This document shows, piece after piece, positions 17,590-28,524 of a stretch of 64,000 bases of DNA. A program made the position numbers and the translations under genes. This DNA is from Pseudomonas sp. Os17 (lineage in GTDB: Bacteria > Pseudomonadota > Gammaproteobacteria > Pseudomonadales > Pseudomonadaceae): NCBI RefSeq assembly GCF_001547895.1, contig NZ_AP014627.1, forward strand, positions 3,351,501 through 3,415,500, given 5' to 3'. Positions within the stretch are counted from its first letter, which is position 1; the number at the start of each line of letters is the position of its first letter. The notes under the pieces are model-generated. The model searched no databases, had not been told where the DNA came from, and worked only from the letters and a program-made list of their open reading frames with translations.

Positions 17590-19122
17590 ATGTCTACTCG
17601 TGGGAATGTGCTCAAAGCATCGGACGTGACCCTTTGCGCCCTGGTGTGCCTGGCTGGGGTGGCCATCACGCTATTGGTGTTGATCCTGTTTGTCGGGGCA
17701 GAGCAGCGTACCGTCAGCGTTGCCTTTCAACTGGAGGTCGACGAAAGATTCAGTCGCCTGCAACGACGCTTTAATATTCAGGTCTTGAAACTGGACGTGG
17801 TGCGGCGTTTCTTTGTCAACGCCGACGATGTCACTGAAAAGGAGTTTCTGGGATTTGTCACGCCTCTGGTTGGCGAGGACGAAGCCTATAGCTGGGTGGC
17901 CAGGATTCCCGAGAAGGATCTGCAAGGGTTTCGTGCCAAGGCGCTGCTCAACGGCACCGGTGATTTTTCATATCATGAAATTGATCCCGTCAGCGGTGAC
18001 AGAGTCCCGCTTAGCAGCCGGCCGGAGCACTGGATATTGCTCTATTTATTGAAGCGCGATGACGTGAAGGTCTTGCCCGGCATGGATATTCTGGCTCGCC
18101 CGGGTCGCCAGGCCTTGATGAACAAGGCCCGTGAAACAGGCGAAATCGTGGTGTCGGAACCCTTGAAAATGACCAATGGGCAATCGGGGGTTTTCTTTGT
18201 CGCACCGGTGTTCAAGACGCCGCCTGAGGTGCCATTGCACGATGCAGATTTGCAGGGCTTCGTTGTCTCCAGCGTGCGCTTGGCGTCCCTGATGGAACAG
18301 GGCATTCCATTACCCAGCCTGCAACGATTGAACGTGACGCTTTCATTGATCGACAACCAGCAGCAAGGGGAAGACATCTATCAGAGCCTGGCTCCCGCAG
18401 CCCCTTCGGCGCTGTACGCGCAGCGGCTGCTGAAAGTCGCCGACCAGGATTACCTGGTCCAGTTTCGACCCGGCGCTACATTTCTCGCCGCCAACAGCTA
18501 CACCCTGTCCATCAGCCTGATTGTCGTGTTCGGAACAGGGTTGTCGCTGCTGTTGACCTTGATGGTGTACTTGCTGATTACCCAGCGCGCCCGCGCCCTG
18601 TCGCTGGTGGATGAACGCACGCAAGACCTGCGCGTGCTGAACATCACCGATCACCTGACCGGTGTCTATAACCGCCGATACTTCGAAGAGTTGATGGCGC
18701 GCCTGCTCGTCGAGGCGAACGTGCAACACCGCCCGCTGTCGCTGATCATGTTTGACGTTGATCACTTCAAGCACATCAACGACCGTTGGGGCCATCAATG
18801 TGGCGATAAGGTTCTGCAGGCCTTGTGCGCCCGAATAAGTTCGGCAACACGGCAAACCGATCTGCTGTGCAGAACAGGCGGAGAGGAGTTTGCGTTGATC
18901 TGCCCGGGTAGCGAGCTGAACCATACAAGGCTGCTGGCAGAAAAGCTTCGGGCGCTGATAAACACCCAGCCATTTGAGGATAGTGGCCGGGTGACTTGCA
19001 GCTTCGGCGTTGCCACATGGATTGCGTCAGAGTCGTTCGACGCCTTCATTCGGCGTGCCGATACCGCGATGTACCGTGCAAAAGCAATGGGCCGGGACCA
19101 AGTCCAGGCGGCCGACCGCTAG
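17590..19122 (+). CDS. CHASE-GGDEF membrane diguanylate cyclase
   Basis: 510-residue two-span inner-membrane sensor. A transmembrane helix (~17-38, LVCLAGVAITLLVLILF) precedes a periplasmic CHASE-type domain (~45-300, with YSWVARIP and EIVVSEPLKM), then a second helix (~305-330) and a cytoplasmic GGDEF domain (~350-510). The catalytic motif is GGEEF at 430-434, compatible with activity, and FDVDHFKHINDRWGHQCGD is the metal/substrate region. It should make cyclic di-GMP in response to an external signal. Start 17590 is chosen for AAGGA ten bases upstream; ATGs at 17554 and 17572 would add 12 or 6 residues. Monocistronic, no EAL domain. Confidence 0.9.
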   Translation: MSTRGNVLKASDVTLCALVCLAGVAITLLVLILFVGAEQRTVSVAFQLEVDERFSRLQRRFNIQVLKLDVVRRFFVNADDVTEKEFLGFVTPLVGEDEAYSWVARIPEKDLQGFRAKALLNGTGDFSYHEIDPVSGDRVPLSSRPEHWILLYLLKRDDVKVLPGMDILARPGRQALMNKARETGEIVVSEPLKMTNGQSGVFFVAPVFKTPPEVPLHDADLQGFVVSSVRLASLMEQGIPLPSLQRLNVTLSLIDNQQQGEDIYQSLAPAAPSALYAQRLLKVADQDYLVQFRPGATFLAANSYTLSISLIVVFGTGLSLLLTLMVYLLITQRARALSLVDERTQDLRVLNITDHLTGVYNRRYFEELMARLLVEANVQHRPLSLIMFDVDHFKHINDRWGHQCGDKVLQALCARISSATRQTDLLCRTGGEEFALICPGSELNHTRLLAEKLRALINTQPFEDSGRVTCSFGVATWIASESFDAFIRRADTAMYRAKAMGRDQVQAADR

Positions 19123-19333
19123 ACGCTCGGCAGCCCGGGCGACCAGGATCAGGCACCAGAGGCCGCAGCGCCCCGGCAACCTAAAGCAGGGTGGCTTGAC
19201 GACCAGGGTCGCTGCAGCGCAAGGCGATCAGCCTGCCGGTGGAGCAATATGATCGCCGGGTGGATGAGCCTGGATGAGGCCGTCACTCAGTGCGCCGCGC
19301 AAGGTCCGGGGTAACAGGCATCGGGTCGCCAGG

Positions 19334-20479
19334 TCATAGGGCGCGTGCTTGGGCAGAGCGTCGAGAGCGGTCATTCGGCAGGTTCTCAATGGCCTGCGGG
19401 TGCCGCTTCAAGGCCGTGCCGTCGGCATCGAACAGATGCAGGTTGTCGATTTCCAGCTGCAGTTCGACTCGATCACCTGCCTGCCATCCGGCGTTGACCT
19501 CGCAGCGACAGACCAGCGGCTCGTCCTGATCGGTTTCGAGGTGCACGTAGGTTTCGCTCCCCAGGTACTCGACCCCGGCCACGACAAGGCCGCCGGTTCC
19601 TTGCGCGGCCTTGAGCGACATGTGCTCCGGGCGAACCCCCAAGCTCAGGGGCGTGCCGGCCGTCAGGTTCGAGCTGTCGAAGGGCAGGGCGGTCATGCCC
19701 AGCACCGAGGTCTCCACCCGGCTGGTTTCGCCGGGGGCGTGCAGGCGCGCCGCCAGAAAGTTCATTCTGGGCGAGCCGAGAAAACCGCCGACGAAGCGGC
19801 TGGCCGGGCGTTCGTAGAGTTCGCGAGGCGAACCGACCTGCTCCACGTGACCGCCATTGAGCACGACAATCTTGTCGGCCAGGGTCATGGCCTCCACCTG
19901 ATCGTGGGTGACGTAGATGATGGTCGAGCTGAGTCGAGCGTGCAGCCGGGCGATTTCGTTGCGCATCTGCACCCGCAAGGACGCGTCCAGGTTGGACAGC
20001 GGCTCATCGAACAACAAGATGTCCGGCTCCCGCGCCATGGCCCTGCCCATGGCCACACGCTGACGCTGCCCTCCGGAGAGTTCCTTTGGCTTGCGTTGCA
20101 GCAGTTTGTCCAACTGCAGGATTTGCGCCGTTTTCAGCACCCGCTCGCGCAGGCTGCTTTTATCCGTCTTGGCCAGCTTGAGACCGAAACCGATGTTGTC
20201 GTAGACGCTCATGTGCGGGTACAGCGCATAGGACTGAAACACCATGCCGACGCCGCGCTCGCGCGGCTCCAGGTCATTGACCCGTCGTCCATCAATCAAC
20301 AGGTCGCCGGCGCAGATCGAATCCAGTCCTGCGATCAGTCGCAGCAGGGTCGACTTTCCGCAGCCCGAAGGGCCAACGAACACCACGAATTCACCCGCAG
20401 CGATCTCCAGGCTGACGTCGCGAAGAATCCGCGCGCCGCCCAATTGTTTATTCACCTTATCTAGCTTCAGTTTGATCAC
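19334..20479 (-). CDS. Sugar ABC transporter ATPase (MalK/UgpC type)
   Basis: 381-residue ATPase. It has Walker A GPSGCGKST (36-44), Q-loop VFQSYALYPHM, signature LSGGQRQR, Walker B LLFDEPLSNLD and the switch His in VTHDQVEAMTLAD, followed by the regulatory C-terminal OB/TOBE region (GVRPEHMSL) of the MalK/UgpC class. It is last in an operon with two permeases and a binding protein on the same strand (28 bases after the upstream permease). It energises import of a mono- or oligosaccharide. Confidence 0.94.
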   Translation of the reverse strand: MIKLKLDKVNKQLGGARILRDVSLEIAAGEFVVFVGPSGCGKSTLLRLIAGLDSICAGDLLIDGRRVNDLEPRERGVGMVFQSYALYPHMSVYDNIGFGLKLAKTDKSSLRERVLKTAQILQLDKLLQRKPKELSGGQRQRVAMGRAMAREPDILLFDEPLSNLDASLRVQMRNEIARLHARLSSTIIYVTHDQVEAMTLADKIVVLNGGHVEQVGSPRELYERPASRFVGGFLGSPRMNFLAARLHAPGETSRVETSVLGMTALPFDSSNLTAGTPLSLGVRPEHMSLKAAQGTGGLVVAGVEYLGSETYVHLETDQDEPLVCRCEVNAGWQAGDRVELQLEIDNLHLFDADGTALKRHPQAIENLPNDRSRRSAQARAL

Positions 20480-20506
20480 GATGCTGTTCCTTGTAGTTGT
20501 TGGGCA

Positions 20507-21349
20507 TCAACCCTTTAAGGCGCCGGCGGTGAGACCGGAAACGATTCGGCGCTGGAAGATCAGCACCAGGATCACCAGGGGCACGGTGACCAGCACCGAT
20601 GCCGCCATCAACAGCCCCCAAGGCAGCTCATGGGGACTCCCGCCGGAAATCAGGGCGATGGCGACCGGCACCGTGCGTTGCGTGTCGGTGAGGGTGAAGG
20701 TCAGGGCAAACAGGAACTCGTTCCACGCGGCGATGAAGGCCAACAAGCCAGTGGTGACCAGGGCAGGCCAGAGCAGCGGCAACAGCACGCGGGTCAGCGT
20801 GACCCAGGGTGAAGCGCCATCCATGATTGCCGCTTCTTCCAGTTCATGAGGCAGTTGCCCCATGAAGGTGGTCAGCACCCAGACCGTGAAGGGCAGGGTG
20901 AAAATGCTGTAGCTCAGGATCAGCGCCCAAGAGGTGTTGTACAGGCCCAGAGCGCGGATCACTTCGAACAGCCCCGACAGCACCGCGACCTGGGGAAACA
21001 TCGACACGCCGAGCACCATCATCAAGACCGTGCCACGCCCCCGGAACTTCACCCTTCCCAAGGCATAGGCGGCCGTCACACTGAGGAACAGCGCCAGCGT
21101 CACCACGCACAGTGCGACCAGCAGCGAGTTGCCGATCGCCCGCAGGAATGAGGCTTGGTGGAGTACCGTCGCGTAATTGGAGAAGTCGGCAGTGCCGATC
21201 CAGTAGCTGACGTCGAACAGGGCGCTGGACGGCTTGAGCGACGTCACGATGGCGTAATAGAACGGGAAGACCGCATACAGCAGCACAATCCCGATCAGGC
21301 ACCAGAATCCACAGCGCCACAGGGCTTTCTTGAGGAGGCGCGGGCTCAT
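20507..21349 (-). CDS. Sugar ABC transporter permease (MalG type)
   Basis: 280-residue inner-membrane permease with about six membrane spans and the EAA loop MDGASPWVTLTRVLLPLLWPAL that contacts the ATPase. Its start codon overlaps the stop of the upstream permease (ATGA at 21346-21349), indicating translational coupling. Longer in-frame extension upstream lies inside the previous gene and is rejected. Confidence 0.92.
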   Translation of the reverse strand: MSPRLLKKALWRCGFWCLIGIVLLYAVFPFYYAIVTSLKPSSALFDVSYWIGTADFSNYATVLHQASFLRAIGNSLLVALCVVTLALFLSVTAAYALGRVKFRGRGTVLMMVLGVSMFPQVAVLSGLFEVIRALGLYNTSWALILSYSIFTLPFTVWVLTTFMGQLPHELEEAAIMDGASPWVTLTRVLLPLLWPALVTTGLLAFIAAWNEFLFALTFTLTDTQRTVPVAIALISGGSPHELPWGLLMAASVLVTVPLVILVLIFQRRIVSGLTAGALKG

Positions 21350-22308
21350 GCTCGAACCTCCATTTGACGGCGTCCGAGGTAGAGGTAAAGCATGGCGATC
21401 AGCGCAACGACCAGGAACAGCAGGGTCGAGGCTGCGCTGCCATAGCCGACATCCTGGAACTCCACCAGGTGTTGGCGGGCATAGACCGACATGCTCATGG
21501 TGCTGGACGAATTCGAGGTCAGCACATAGATGACGTCGAAGACCCGCAGGGAGTCGAGGAGGCGGAAGATCGTGGCCACCAGCAATGCCGGCATCAACAA
21601 CGGCAGCGTGACGCGCCAGAACACTTTCAGCGGATGAATGCCATCGACCCTGGCGGCTTCGTAGCAATCGCTCGGCAACATCTGCAAGGCAGCCAGCATC
21701 AGCAGCGTGACAAAGGGCAGGGTCTTCCAGACGTCGACGATGATCACCGCCCACATCGACAGATCCGCGTCTGCCGTCCAGGCCAGAGGCGCGTCAATCA
21801 GGCCGACGCTCAGCATCATGTGGTTGATGATGCCGAACTGGTCATTGAGCATCCACGACCAGATCTTCGCCGAGACAATGGTGGGAATCGCCCACGGAAT
21901 CAGAATCAGCGCACGCACCAGGGAGCGACCGGTGAACTGGATGTTCAGCAGCAACGCCAGCAACAGCCCCAGGACGACTTCCAGGCCCACCGAGACCAGG
22001 GTGAAATACAGCGTGTTGTGCACGGCGTTCCACCATTGTGGATCGACCAGGATCCCCGACCAGTGGGAACCGTCGTGGAACAGATAATTGCTCAAGCCGA
22101 CAAAGGCGCCGCCACGGGTGTCCGCGAGGCTGGCGTCGGTCAGGCTGAACCAGAATGTGCGCAGTAGCGGCCAGGCGGCCACCAGGGCCAGGCACAGCAG
22201 CATGGGCGTCAGAAACAGCCATGCGGCGCGTACTCGGCGACGCTGCATGGGCGTTTCCCGGGTGAGCAGGCGCTCGTCACAGGAGGCATGGACAGTAGAG
22301 ACAGACAT
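21346..22308 (-). CDS. Sugar ABC transporter permease (MalF type)
   Basis: 320-residue permease, partner of the MalG-type protein. The first span is near residues 28-48 (AAWLFLTPMLLCLALVAAWPL), and the EAA motif appears as YEAARVDGIHPLKVFWRVTLPLLMPAL. Strong ribosome site AAGGAAGG eight bases before the start. It lies 21 bases after the binding-protein gene in the same operon. Confidence 0.92.
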   Translation of the reverse strand: MSVSTVHASCDERLLTRETPMQRRRVRAAWLFLTPMLLCLALVAAWPLLRTFWFSLTDASLADTRGGAFVGLSNYLFHDGSHWSGILVDPQWWNAVHNTLYFTLVSVGLEVVLGLLLALLLNIQFTGRSLVRALILIPWAIPTIVSAKIWSWMLNDQFGIINHMMLSVGLIDAPLAWTADADLSMWAVIIVDVWKTLPFVTLLMLAALQMLPSDCYEAARVDGIHPLKVFWRVTLPLLMPALLVATIFRLLDSLRVFDVIYVLTSNSSSTMSMSVYARQHLVEFQDVGYGSAASTLLFLVVALIAMLYLYLGRRQMEVRA

Positions 22309-22329
22309 GGTGATTTCCTTCCTTGGGGC

Positions 22330-23604
22330 TTACCAGTTCTGGCGTTTGATGCGCGTGAGTTCGCTTTCCAGTTCGGCCAGTGCCTGATCGACAGGCAACT
22401 CGCCCGCCAGCACGCCATGCACTCGGTCGAAGAACGCATTGGAGACCCGTGGATAGCGATCGGCGGTTATTGCGGCGGGGCGCATGACCCCATCGTTGAG
22501 AATGCTGTGCAGCTGGGCGTAGTAAGGCATGGCCGCGAGCAGCTCGGGGTCCTGATACAGGGACTCGATAACCGGGTTATAGGCGCCGATCAGGGCGCGG
22601 TGCTTTTGTTGCTGGGCGCTGGTCAGGTAGCTCACCAGCTCCGCGGCCAGTTGCGGATGGGCGCTGTAACGCGATACCGCCAGGCCCCACCCGCCGAGGG
22701 TGGATGCATGGTTACCGGTCTCGCCGCCGCGGGGCAGGGCAGCAACGCCAACCTGGTCTTTCACTGCACTGTCCTGGCTCTGCACCAGGGCCCAGACGTA
22801 AGGCCAGTTGCGCATGAACAGCGCATTTCCCGACTGGAATACGCCACGCCCTTCTTCCTCGGTGTAATTGAGCACGCCACGCGGGGAGATGTCTCCGACC
22901 CAGCTTTTCGCCAGGTTCAGGGCCGCTCTTGAGGCTGGACTGTTAACGACGATGTCGCCTTGTGGATTGACCAGGCCGCCTTGAGCTTGGCTGCTGATCC
23001 ACTCCAGCGCATTGCAGGTCAGCCCCTCGTAGGCGCGACCCTGAAATATGTAACCCCACAGATTGGGATGACCAGCGCTGCGTTCGGCCTGTTGAACATC
23101 CCTGGCGGTCGCGGTCATTTCCTCCCACGTCTGGGGCACCGGCTTGTTGTACTTCTCGAGCAAGTCCTTGCGGTAATACAGCAGCCCCGAATCGGCGAAC
23201 CACGGCATCGTCACCAGCCGTCCGTTGACCGTGGCGTTATCGACCTGTGCCTGGAAGTAGCCCTGGGTCGCGTTGGCAGGAAGCACCTCGCGCAGATCCA
23301 GCAGGTGTTTGGCCAGCATCCCCGGCCACACCATGTCGATTTGGATGATGTCGATGTCGGTGGACTGTGCACTGAGGATCTGTTGGTAGAACGACAACCG
23401 CTCGGTCGCCGAGTTAGGCGTGGAAACCACCTCGACGTGGTTGCCGGTCTGTTTCGACCACGCCTCGACGGCCTCTTTGCAAAGTTGCAACTCGGCCCCC
23501 ACCGCGCCGCAGGAGATCGTCAGATCGGCTGCGCTGGAGACGGATGGAAGGCCGGCACAGAGGGTGAGTAACGCTGCTGGAAGGAGGGATTTCAGCTGTT
23601 TCAT
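22330..23604 (-). CDS. Sugar ABC transporter periplasmic binding protein
   Basis: 424-residue solute-binding protein (family 1, maltose/trehalose type) with a cleavable signal peptide (MKQLKSLLPAALLTLCAGLPSVSSA). The mature part shows SFYQQILSAQSTDIDIIQIDMVWPG, YYRKDLLEKY and WEEMTATARDVQ, the conserved core. Start 23604 has AGAGG nearby and gives a proper signal sequence; further upstream codons are AT-rich promoter. First gene of the transport operon and divergent from the porin. Ligand not determinable by eye; a disaccharide or trehalose-like sugar is reasonable given the LamB-type porin. Confidence 0.92.
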   Translation of the reverse strand: MKQLKSLLPAALLTLCAGLPSVSSAADLTISCGAVGAELQLCKEAVEAWSKQTGNHVEVVSTPNSATERLSFYQQILSAQSTDIDIIQIDMVWPGMLAKHLLDLREVLPANATQGYFQAQVDNATVNGRLVTMPWFADSGLLYYRKDLLEKYNKPVPQTWEEMTATARDVQQAERSAGHPNLWGYIFQGRAYEGLTCNALEWISSQAQGGLVNPQGDIVVNSPASRAALNLAKSWVGDISPRGVLNYTEEEGRGVFQSGNALFMRNWPYVWALVQSQDSAVKDQVGVAALPRGGETGNHASTLGGWGLAVSRYSAHPQLAAELVSYLTSAQQQKHRALIGAYNPVIESLYQDPELLAAMPYYAQLHSILNDGVMRPAAITADRYPRVSNAFFDRVHGVLAGELPVDQALAELESELTRIKRQNW

Positions 23605-23634
23605 ATAGGCCTCTTTATTTTTGTTTTTAGAGAA

Positions 23635-23646
23635 GTTAACGTTAAC
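23635..23646. promoter_or_regulatory. Palindromic operator-like site GTTAACGTTAAC
   Basis: A perfect 12-bp palindrome sits 31 bases upstream of the binding-protein start and 126 bases before the porin start. Its centre AACGTT resembles LacI-family operators. No LacI-type regulator gene lies next to it. It probably coordinates the divergent transporter operon and porin (inference). Confidence 0.4.
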
Positions 23647-23756
23647 ACGGCAAATGTAACAGCGTATTTTCGATAAGGCATCTTTTTTTGTGGGTTTGGA
23701 CAGTTCACCACTCGCGAAAAAAGCGGCCTGTCGCAGGAACACGACAATAAAAATAA

Positions 23757-25337
<1,581 letters not shown>

Positions 25338-25346
25338 TAGTTGAAC

Positions 25347-25373
25347 GCGCCGGCAAACATGCCTTGCCGGCGC
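25347..25373 (+). terminator. Hairpin after the porin gene
   Basis: A perfect 10-bp inverted repeat, GCGCCGGCAA and TTGCCGGCGC, with a 7-base loop, just after the porin stop codon. It also lies 31 bases beyond the end of the convergent gene at 25405. No U-tract follows on the + strand, so it may be a bidirectional or REP-like hairpin. Confidence 0.5.
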
Positions 25374-25404
25374 TGGATCGGAGCTCAGCCGAGCCGGCAC
25401 GGCC

Positions 25405-26064
25405 TTACTGGGTGATGGTCATGCTGCTGGTGGCCTGGACCGAGCCGTAGCGGATGCGCGGATAAGTCGGATCGGCGTAGCTGAAATCCATCACCGTGCC
25501 GACGGAGCCGAAGTACAGGGCCTGGCAATTGAAGTTCACCGCCACCTGGCCGCCGTAAGGGGTGACCCCGATGGCGACCTGGGTCGGCCCGGTCCATTCG
25601 ATCTTGCACCCCAGCGTGCCGCCTGCTGCGCCGGCGTTGTATCCGCGACAGTTCAAGGTGGCGTTGCCGTTGCTGGTACTGGGAAAGCCCGCCCATTTGG
25701 CGATGGCCAGGTTGGCCGAGCAGGACGTGTTGACGCTGCTGGCGCCCGGGGCGAGCTTGTAGACCCCGGACGGTGGCGCAAGCGTTGCCGTGACGGGCGT
25801 CAATGGCAGGGCGGCAAGGCTCGATGCCGCCTGGTTTTCCACCACGGTGGTGGGCGACGGCGGAAGCTTGCACACCACCACGGCGCCGACGTCGTCGGAC
25901 TTGTTCAACTCACCCAGCGCCGTGATATCGGCGCCGCCCTTCGACTCGCAGAAGAGTTTGCGTAACTGGGCTTTTTCTTCGCTGTCCGATGTGGACGAGG
26001 CCTGGGCCAAAGGTGCAAGGGCCACGCCAATGACGCCAGCCATCAGCACGCTTGAAAGTTTCAT
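25405..26064 (-). CDS. Secreted protein of unknown function
   Basis: 219-residue protein with a signal peptide (MKLSSVLMAGVIGVALAPLAQA). The mature part has paired cysteines (FCESKG, VVCKLPP, NTSCSAN, LNCRGY, LGCKIEW, NFNCQAL) and a Pro/Ala/Thr-rich segment near 85-110, suggesting a disulfide-bonded periplasmic or surface protein. It ends in SSMTITQ. I do not recognise the family. It is convergent with the porin and stands alone; GC matches the backbone. Confidence 0.7.
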   Translation of the reverse strand: MKLSSVLMAGVIGVALAPLAQASSTSDSEEKAQLRKLFCESKGGADITALGELNKSDDVGAVVVCKLPPSPTTVVENQAASSLAALPLTPVTATLAPPSGVYKLAPGASSVNTSCSANLAIAKWAGFPSTSNGNATLNCRGYNAGAAGGTLGCKIEWTGPTQVAIGVTPYGGQVAVNFNCQALYFGSVGTVMDFSYADPTYPRIRYGSVQATSSMTITQ

Positions 26065-26403
26065 GATCGATTCCTTATCGGGGTTATGACTGGCTGCACC
26101 CTATGAGCACCAGGCGGTTTTTTTCATGACAAAAGCTCGGGTGTTGCGCGCAAACAGGGCCGCGGGGGTTTTGTCCTTTCGGGACTTGACCTGATACCGC
26201 TATCTGCTGTTGAATGCGCGCCCTAAAGCCTCTGCAACCTTTTCTCCAAGTGGTGAAGCCAGTGCCCTACGCCAGCCAACACGCCTGATACCGACGACGG
26301 TCCATCCTGCCTGATGGCTGCCCGTGCCTATGCGCGGCGGCGCTTCATTGCCATGCCTGCCTGATCCTGTCGTTGGTTTTTCTCTGTTTTCGAGGACAAA
26401 CCC
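26065..26403. other. Intergenic region, no gene seen
   Basis: 339 bases between the divergent secreted-protein and RNA-ligase genes. It should hold both promoters. I see no convincing coding frame, hairpin terminator or repeat. Confidence 0.6.
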
Positions 26404-27264
26404 ATGCACATGGATATTCGTGCCACCGCGCACAACCTGGAACTGCTCAAATACCCCCGCACGCCCCATCTGCAAGGCTCGCGCCTGCAAGATGGCGACA
26501 CTGACACTGGCCAGGTGCGCTATGCCGCTCTAGCCGGGCAGTGGCTGGTGGTGGAAGAAAAACTCGATGGCGCCAACGCCGGCATCAGCTTTAGCGCAAG
26601 CGGCGAGTTGCGCCTGCAATCTCGCGGTCACTACCTCACCGGCGGTGGGCGCGAGCGCCAGTTCAATCTGTTCAAGCAGTGGGCCGTGGCTCACGAACAC
26701 TGGTTGCTGGAGCGCCTGGAAGATCGCTTCGTGCTGTATGGCGAATGGCTGCACAAGAAGCACTCGGTGTTCTACGACCGCTTGCCACATTATTTCTGCG
26801 AGTTCGATGTGTGGGACCGCGCCACTGGGCTGTTCCTCTCCACCGCGGCGCGCCGGTGCCTGCTCGAAGGAGGGCCGGTGCTGTCGGTGCCGGTGCTGTA
26901 CGAAGGCCCGGCGCCGCGCCGACATGCCGAGCTGATGGCGCTGGTGGGCGATTCGCTGGCCAAGACCGAGCGCTGGCGCGAGGTGTTCGAGCAGGTGGTG
27001 CGCCGCGAAGGCCTCGACCTGGCCCGTGCCTGGCGCCAGTGCGACCGATCCAGCCGCATGGAAGGCCTTTATCTGAAGCTCGAGGACGAGCAGCAGACCC
27101 TCGGCCGACTCAAGTGGGTACGCCAGGACTTCGTCCAGGCCATCATCGATGCCGACCAGCACCATGCCAACCAACCCTTCATCCCCAATCAACTGGCCGA
27201 CGGCGTCGACCTCTATGCCCCGCGCCTGTCCATGGACTGGCAGGGCCCACGCCACGGCTATTGA
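26404..27264 (+). CDS. RNA ligase family protein
   Basis: 286-residue nucleotidyltransferase of the RNA ligase superfamily. Motif I is VEEKLDGANAG with the AMP-accepting Lys53. Motif Ia/III-like segments follow (LQSRGHYL, RFVLYGEWLHKKHSVFYD, YFCEFDVWD), and the C-terminal GLYLKLEDE / LKWVRQDF segments match motifs IV and V (Lys). It should seal RNA ends using ATP. The start has GAGG seven to ten bases upstream. It overlaps functionally with the next gene, 14 bases downstream, which supplies end-healing kinase activity, so the pair forms an RNA-repair cassette (family knowledge). Physiological substrate unknown; nuclease-cut tRNA is the usual candidate. Confidence 0.85.
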   Translation: MHMDIRATAHNLELLKYPRTPHLQGSRLQDGDTDTGQVRYAALAGQWLVVEEKLDGANAGISFSASGELRLQSRGHYLTGGGRERQFNLFKQWAVAHEHWLLERLEDRFVLYGEWLHKKHSVFYDRLPHYFCEFDVWDRATGLFLSTAARRCLLEGGPVLSVPVLYEGPAPRRHAELMALVGDSLAKTERWREVFEQVVRREGLDLARAWRQCDRSSRMEGLYLKLEDEQQTLGRLKWVRQDFVQAIIDADQHHANQPFIPNQLADGVDLYAPRLSMDWQGPRHGY

Positions 27265-27278
27265 AGGAGCATCCCGAT

Positions 27279-28424
27279 ATGGATATTCGACAACTGCAAC
27301 AACTGGTCCCCGAGCCGGGGCGCGATATGGACGCCGCCGCCTGCCTGGCGGCCATCCCCGCCCTGGCGCGCCTGGCCGATACACCGCAAGACCCGACCTA
27401 CCACGCCGAGGGCGATGTGTGGATTCATACCCGTCTGGTGGTCGAAGCCTTGCTGGCGCAATCCGCCTACCAGCAGGCCAGCGCCGAGCAGCGCTTTGTG
27501 CTGTTCTTCGCTGCCCTGTTGCACGATATCGCCAAGCCCGACACCACGGTGATCGACCCGGATACCGGGCGTATCGGTCAGCCCGGTCATTCACGCCGGG
27601 GCGCGGTGGATGCGCGGCTGCTGTTGTGGCGCGCCGGTGTGCCGTTCGAGTTGCGCGAGCAGATCTGCCGCATCATCGCCGTGCACCAGGTGCCGTTCTT
27701 CGCCCTGCAGGGTGATCGCAGCGGCCGCAGCGCTGAGTTCCTGTTGCACAAACTGTCCTGGGAACTGCCGCTGTGGATGCTCTGTGCCGTGGCCGAGGCC
27801 GATATGCAGGGTCGCGACTACGCCGGCAAGGCCGATGTACTGGACGCCATCGAACTGTGGCGCGAACTGGCGCGGGAGGAGGGCTGCCTGCACGGGCCGC
27901 GGGCCTTTGTCGACGACTACACACGCATTCAGTACCTGCGTGGCGCCCGGGTACATCCCGACTACCCGCTGCACCCGCCGCAGGGCTCGTTGGTGGTGAT
28001 GCTCTCGGGCCTGCCGGCCAGCGGCAAGGACACCTGGACCGCGCAACATTACCCGGAGCTGCCGGTGGTGTCGTTCGACGACGCGCGCCAGGCCCTGGGC
28101 CTGCGCCACGGACAGAACGAAGGCGCCGCTGCGCATTACGCCATCGACCGGGCCAAGGCCTTGTTGCGCGAGCACAAACCCTTTGTGTGGAACTCCACGC
28201 ACCTGTCGGCGCAGATGCGCAACCGCACCCTGGACTTGCTCTACGGCTACGGCGCCGAGGTGGAAATTCTTTACCTGGAGCGGCCCGAGGACGAGATCAT
28301 GCGGCGCAACCAGAAGCGCGACACCTCACTGCGCAACGAAGATATCCGCCGCATGTTGTTCAAGTGGGAAGTACCGCTGCCGACCGAGGCGCATCGGGTG
28401 GTTTATCAGGCGGTGGCGGGGTGA
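27279..28424 (+). CDS. HD-domain phosphohydrolase fused to polynucleotide-kinase-like P-loop domain
   Basis: 381-residue two-domain protein. The N-terminal half carries an HD motif (H82-D83 in ALLHDIAKPD, with upstream His50 in WIHTRL and downstream GHSRRG). The C-terminal half is a P-loop kinase with Walker A GLPASGKDTW (244-253), SFDDARQ and the kinase lid RPEDEIMRRNQKR, like T4 polynucleotide kinase. The start has AAGGAG upstream. It lies in one operon with the RNA ligase; the kinase would phosphorylate 5'-OH ends and the HD domain could remove 2',3'-cyclic or terminal phosphates (inference). This is the last backbone-like high-GC gene before the low-GC island. Confidence 0.85.
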   Translation: MDIRQLQQLVPEPGRDMDAAACLAAIPALARLADTPQDPTYHAEGDVWIHTRLVVEALLAQSAYQQASAEQRFVLFFAALLHDIAKPDTTVIDPDTGRIGQPGHSRRGAVDARLLLWRAGVPFELREQICRIIAVHQVPFFALQGDRSGRSAEFLLHKLSWELPLWMLCAVAEADMQGRDYAGKADVLDAIELWRELAREEGCLHGPRAFVDDYTRIQYLRGARVHPDYPLHPPQGSLVVMLSGLPASGKDTWTAQHYPELPVVSFDDARQALGLRHGQNEGAAAHYAIDRAKALLREHKPFVWNSTHLSAQMRNRTLDLLYGYGAEVEILYLERPEDEIMRRNQKRDTSLRNEDIRRMLFKWEVPLPTEAHRVVYQAVAG

Positions 28425-28524
28425 GTGGCACTTACGTTCCCAATATAAGTCCGTTCTTCATTAAAAGCTTTCAAAGTTCTATAGCAGAGCAAAAGAAAAT
28501 AAGTTAATGACTTAACAAGTACGG

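Noticed and set aside
19349-20464. 371-codon plus-strand frame over the ABC ATPase
   Set aside because: The opposite strand carries all Walker and signature motifs of MalK; the plus frame has none.
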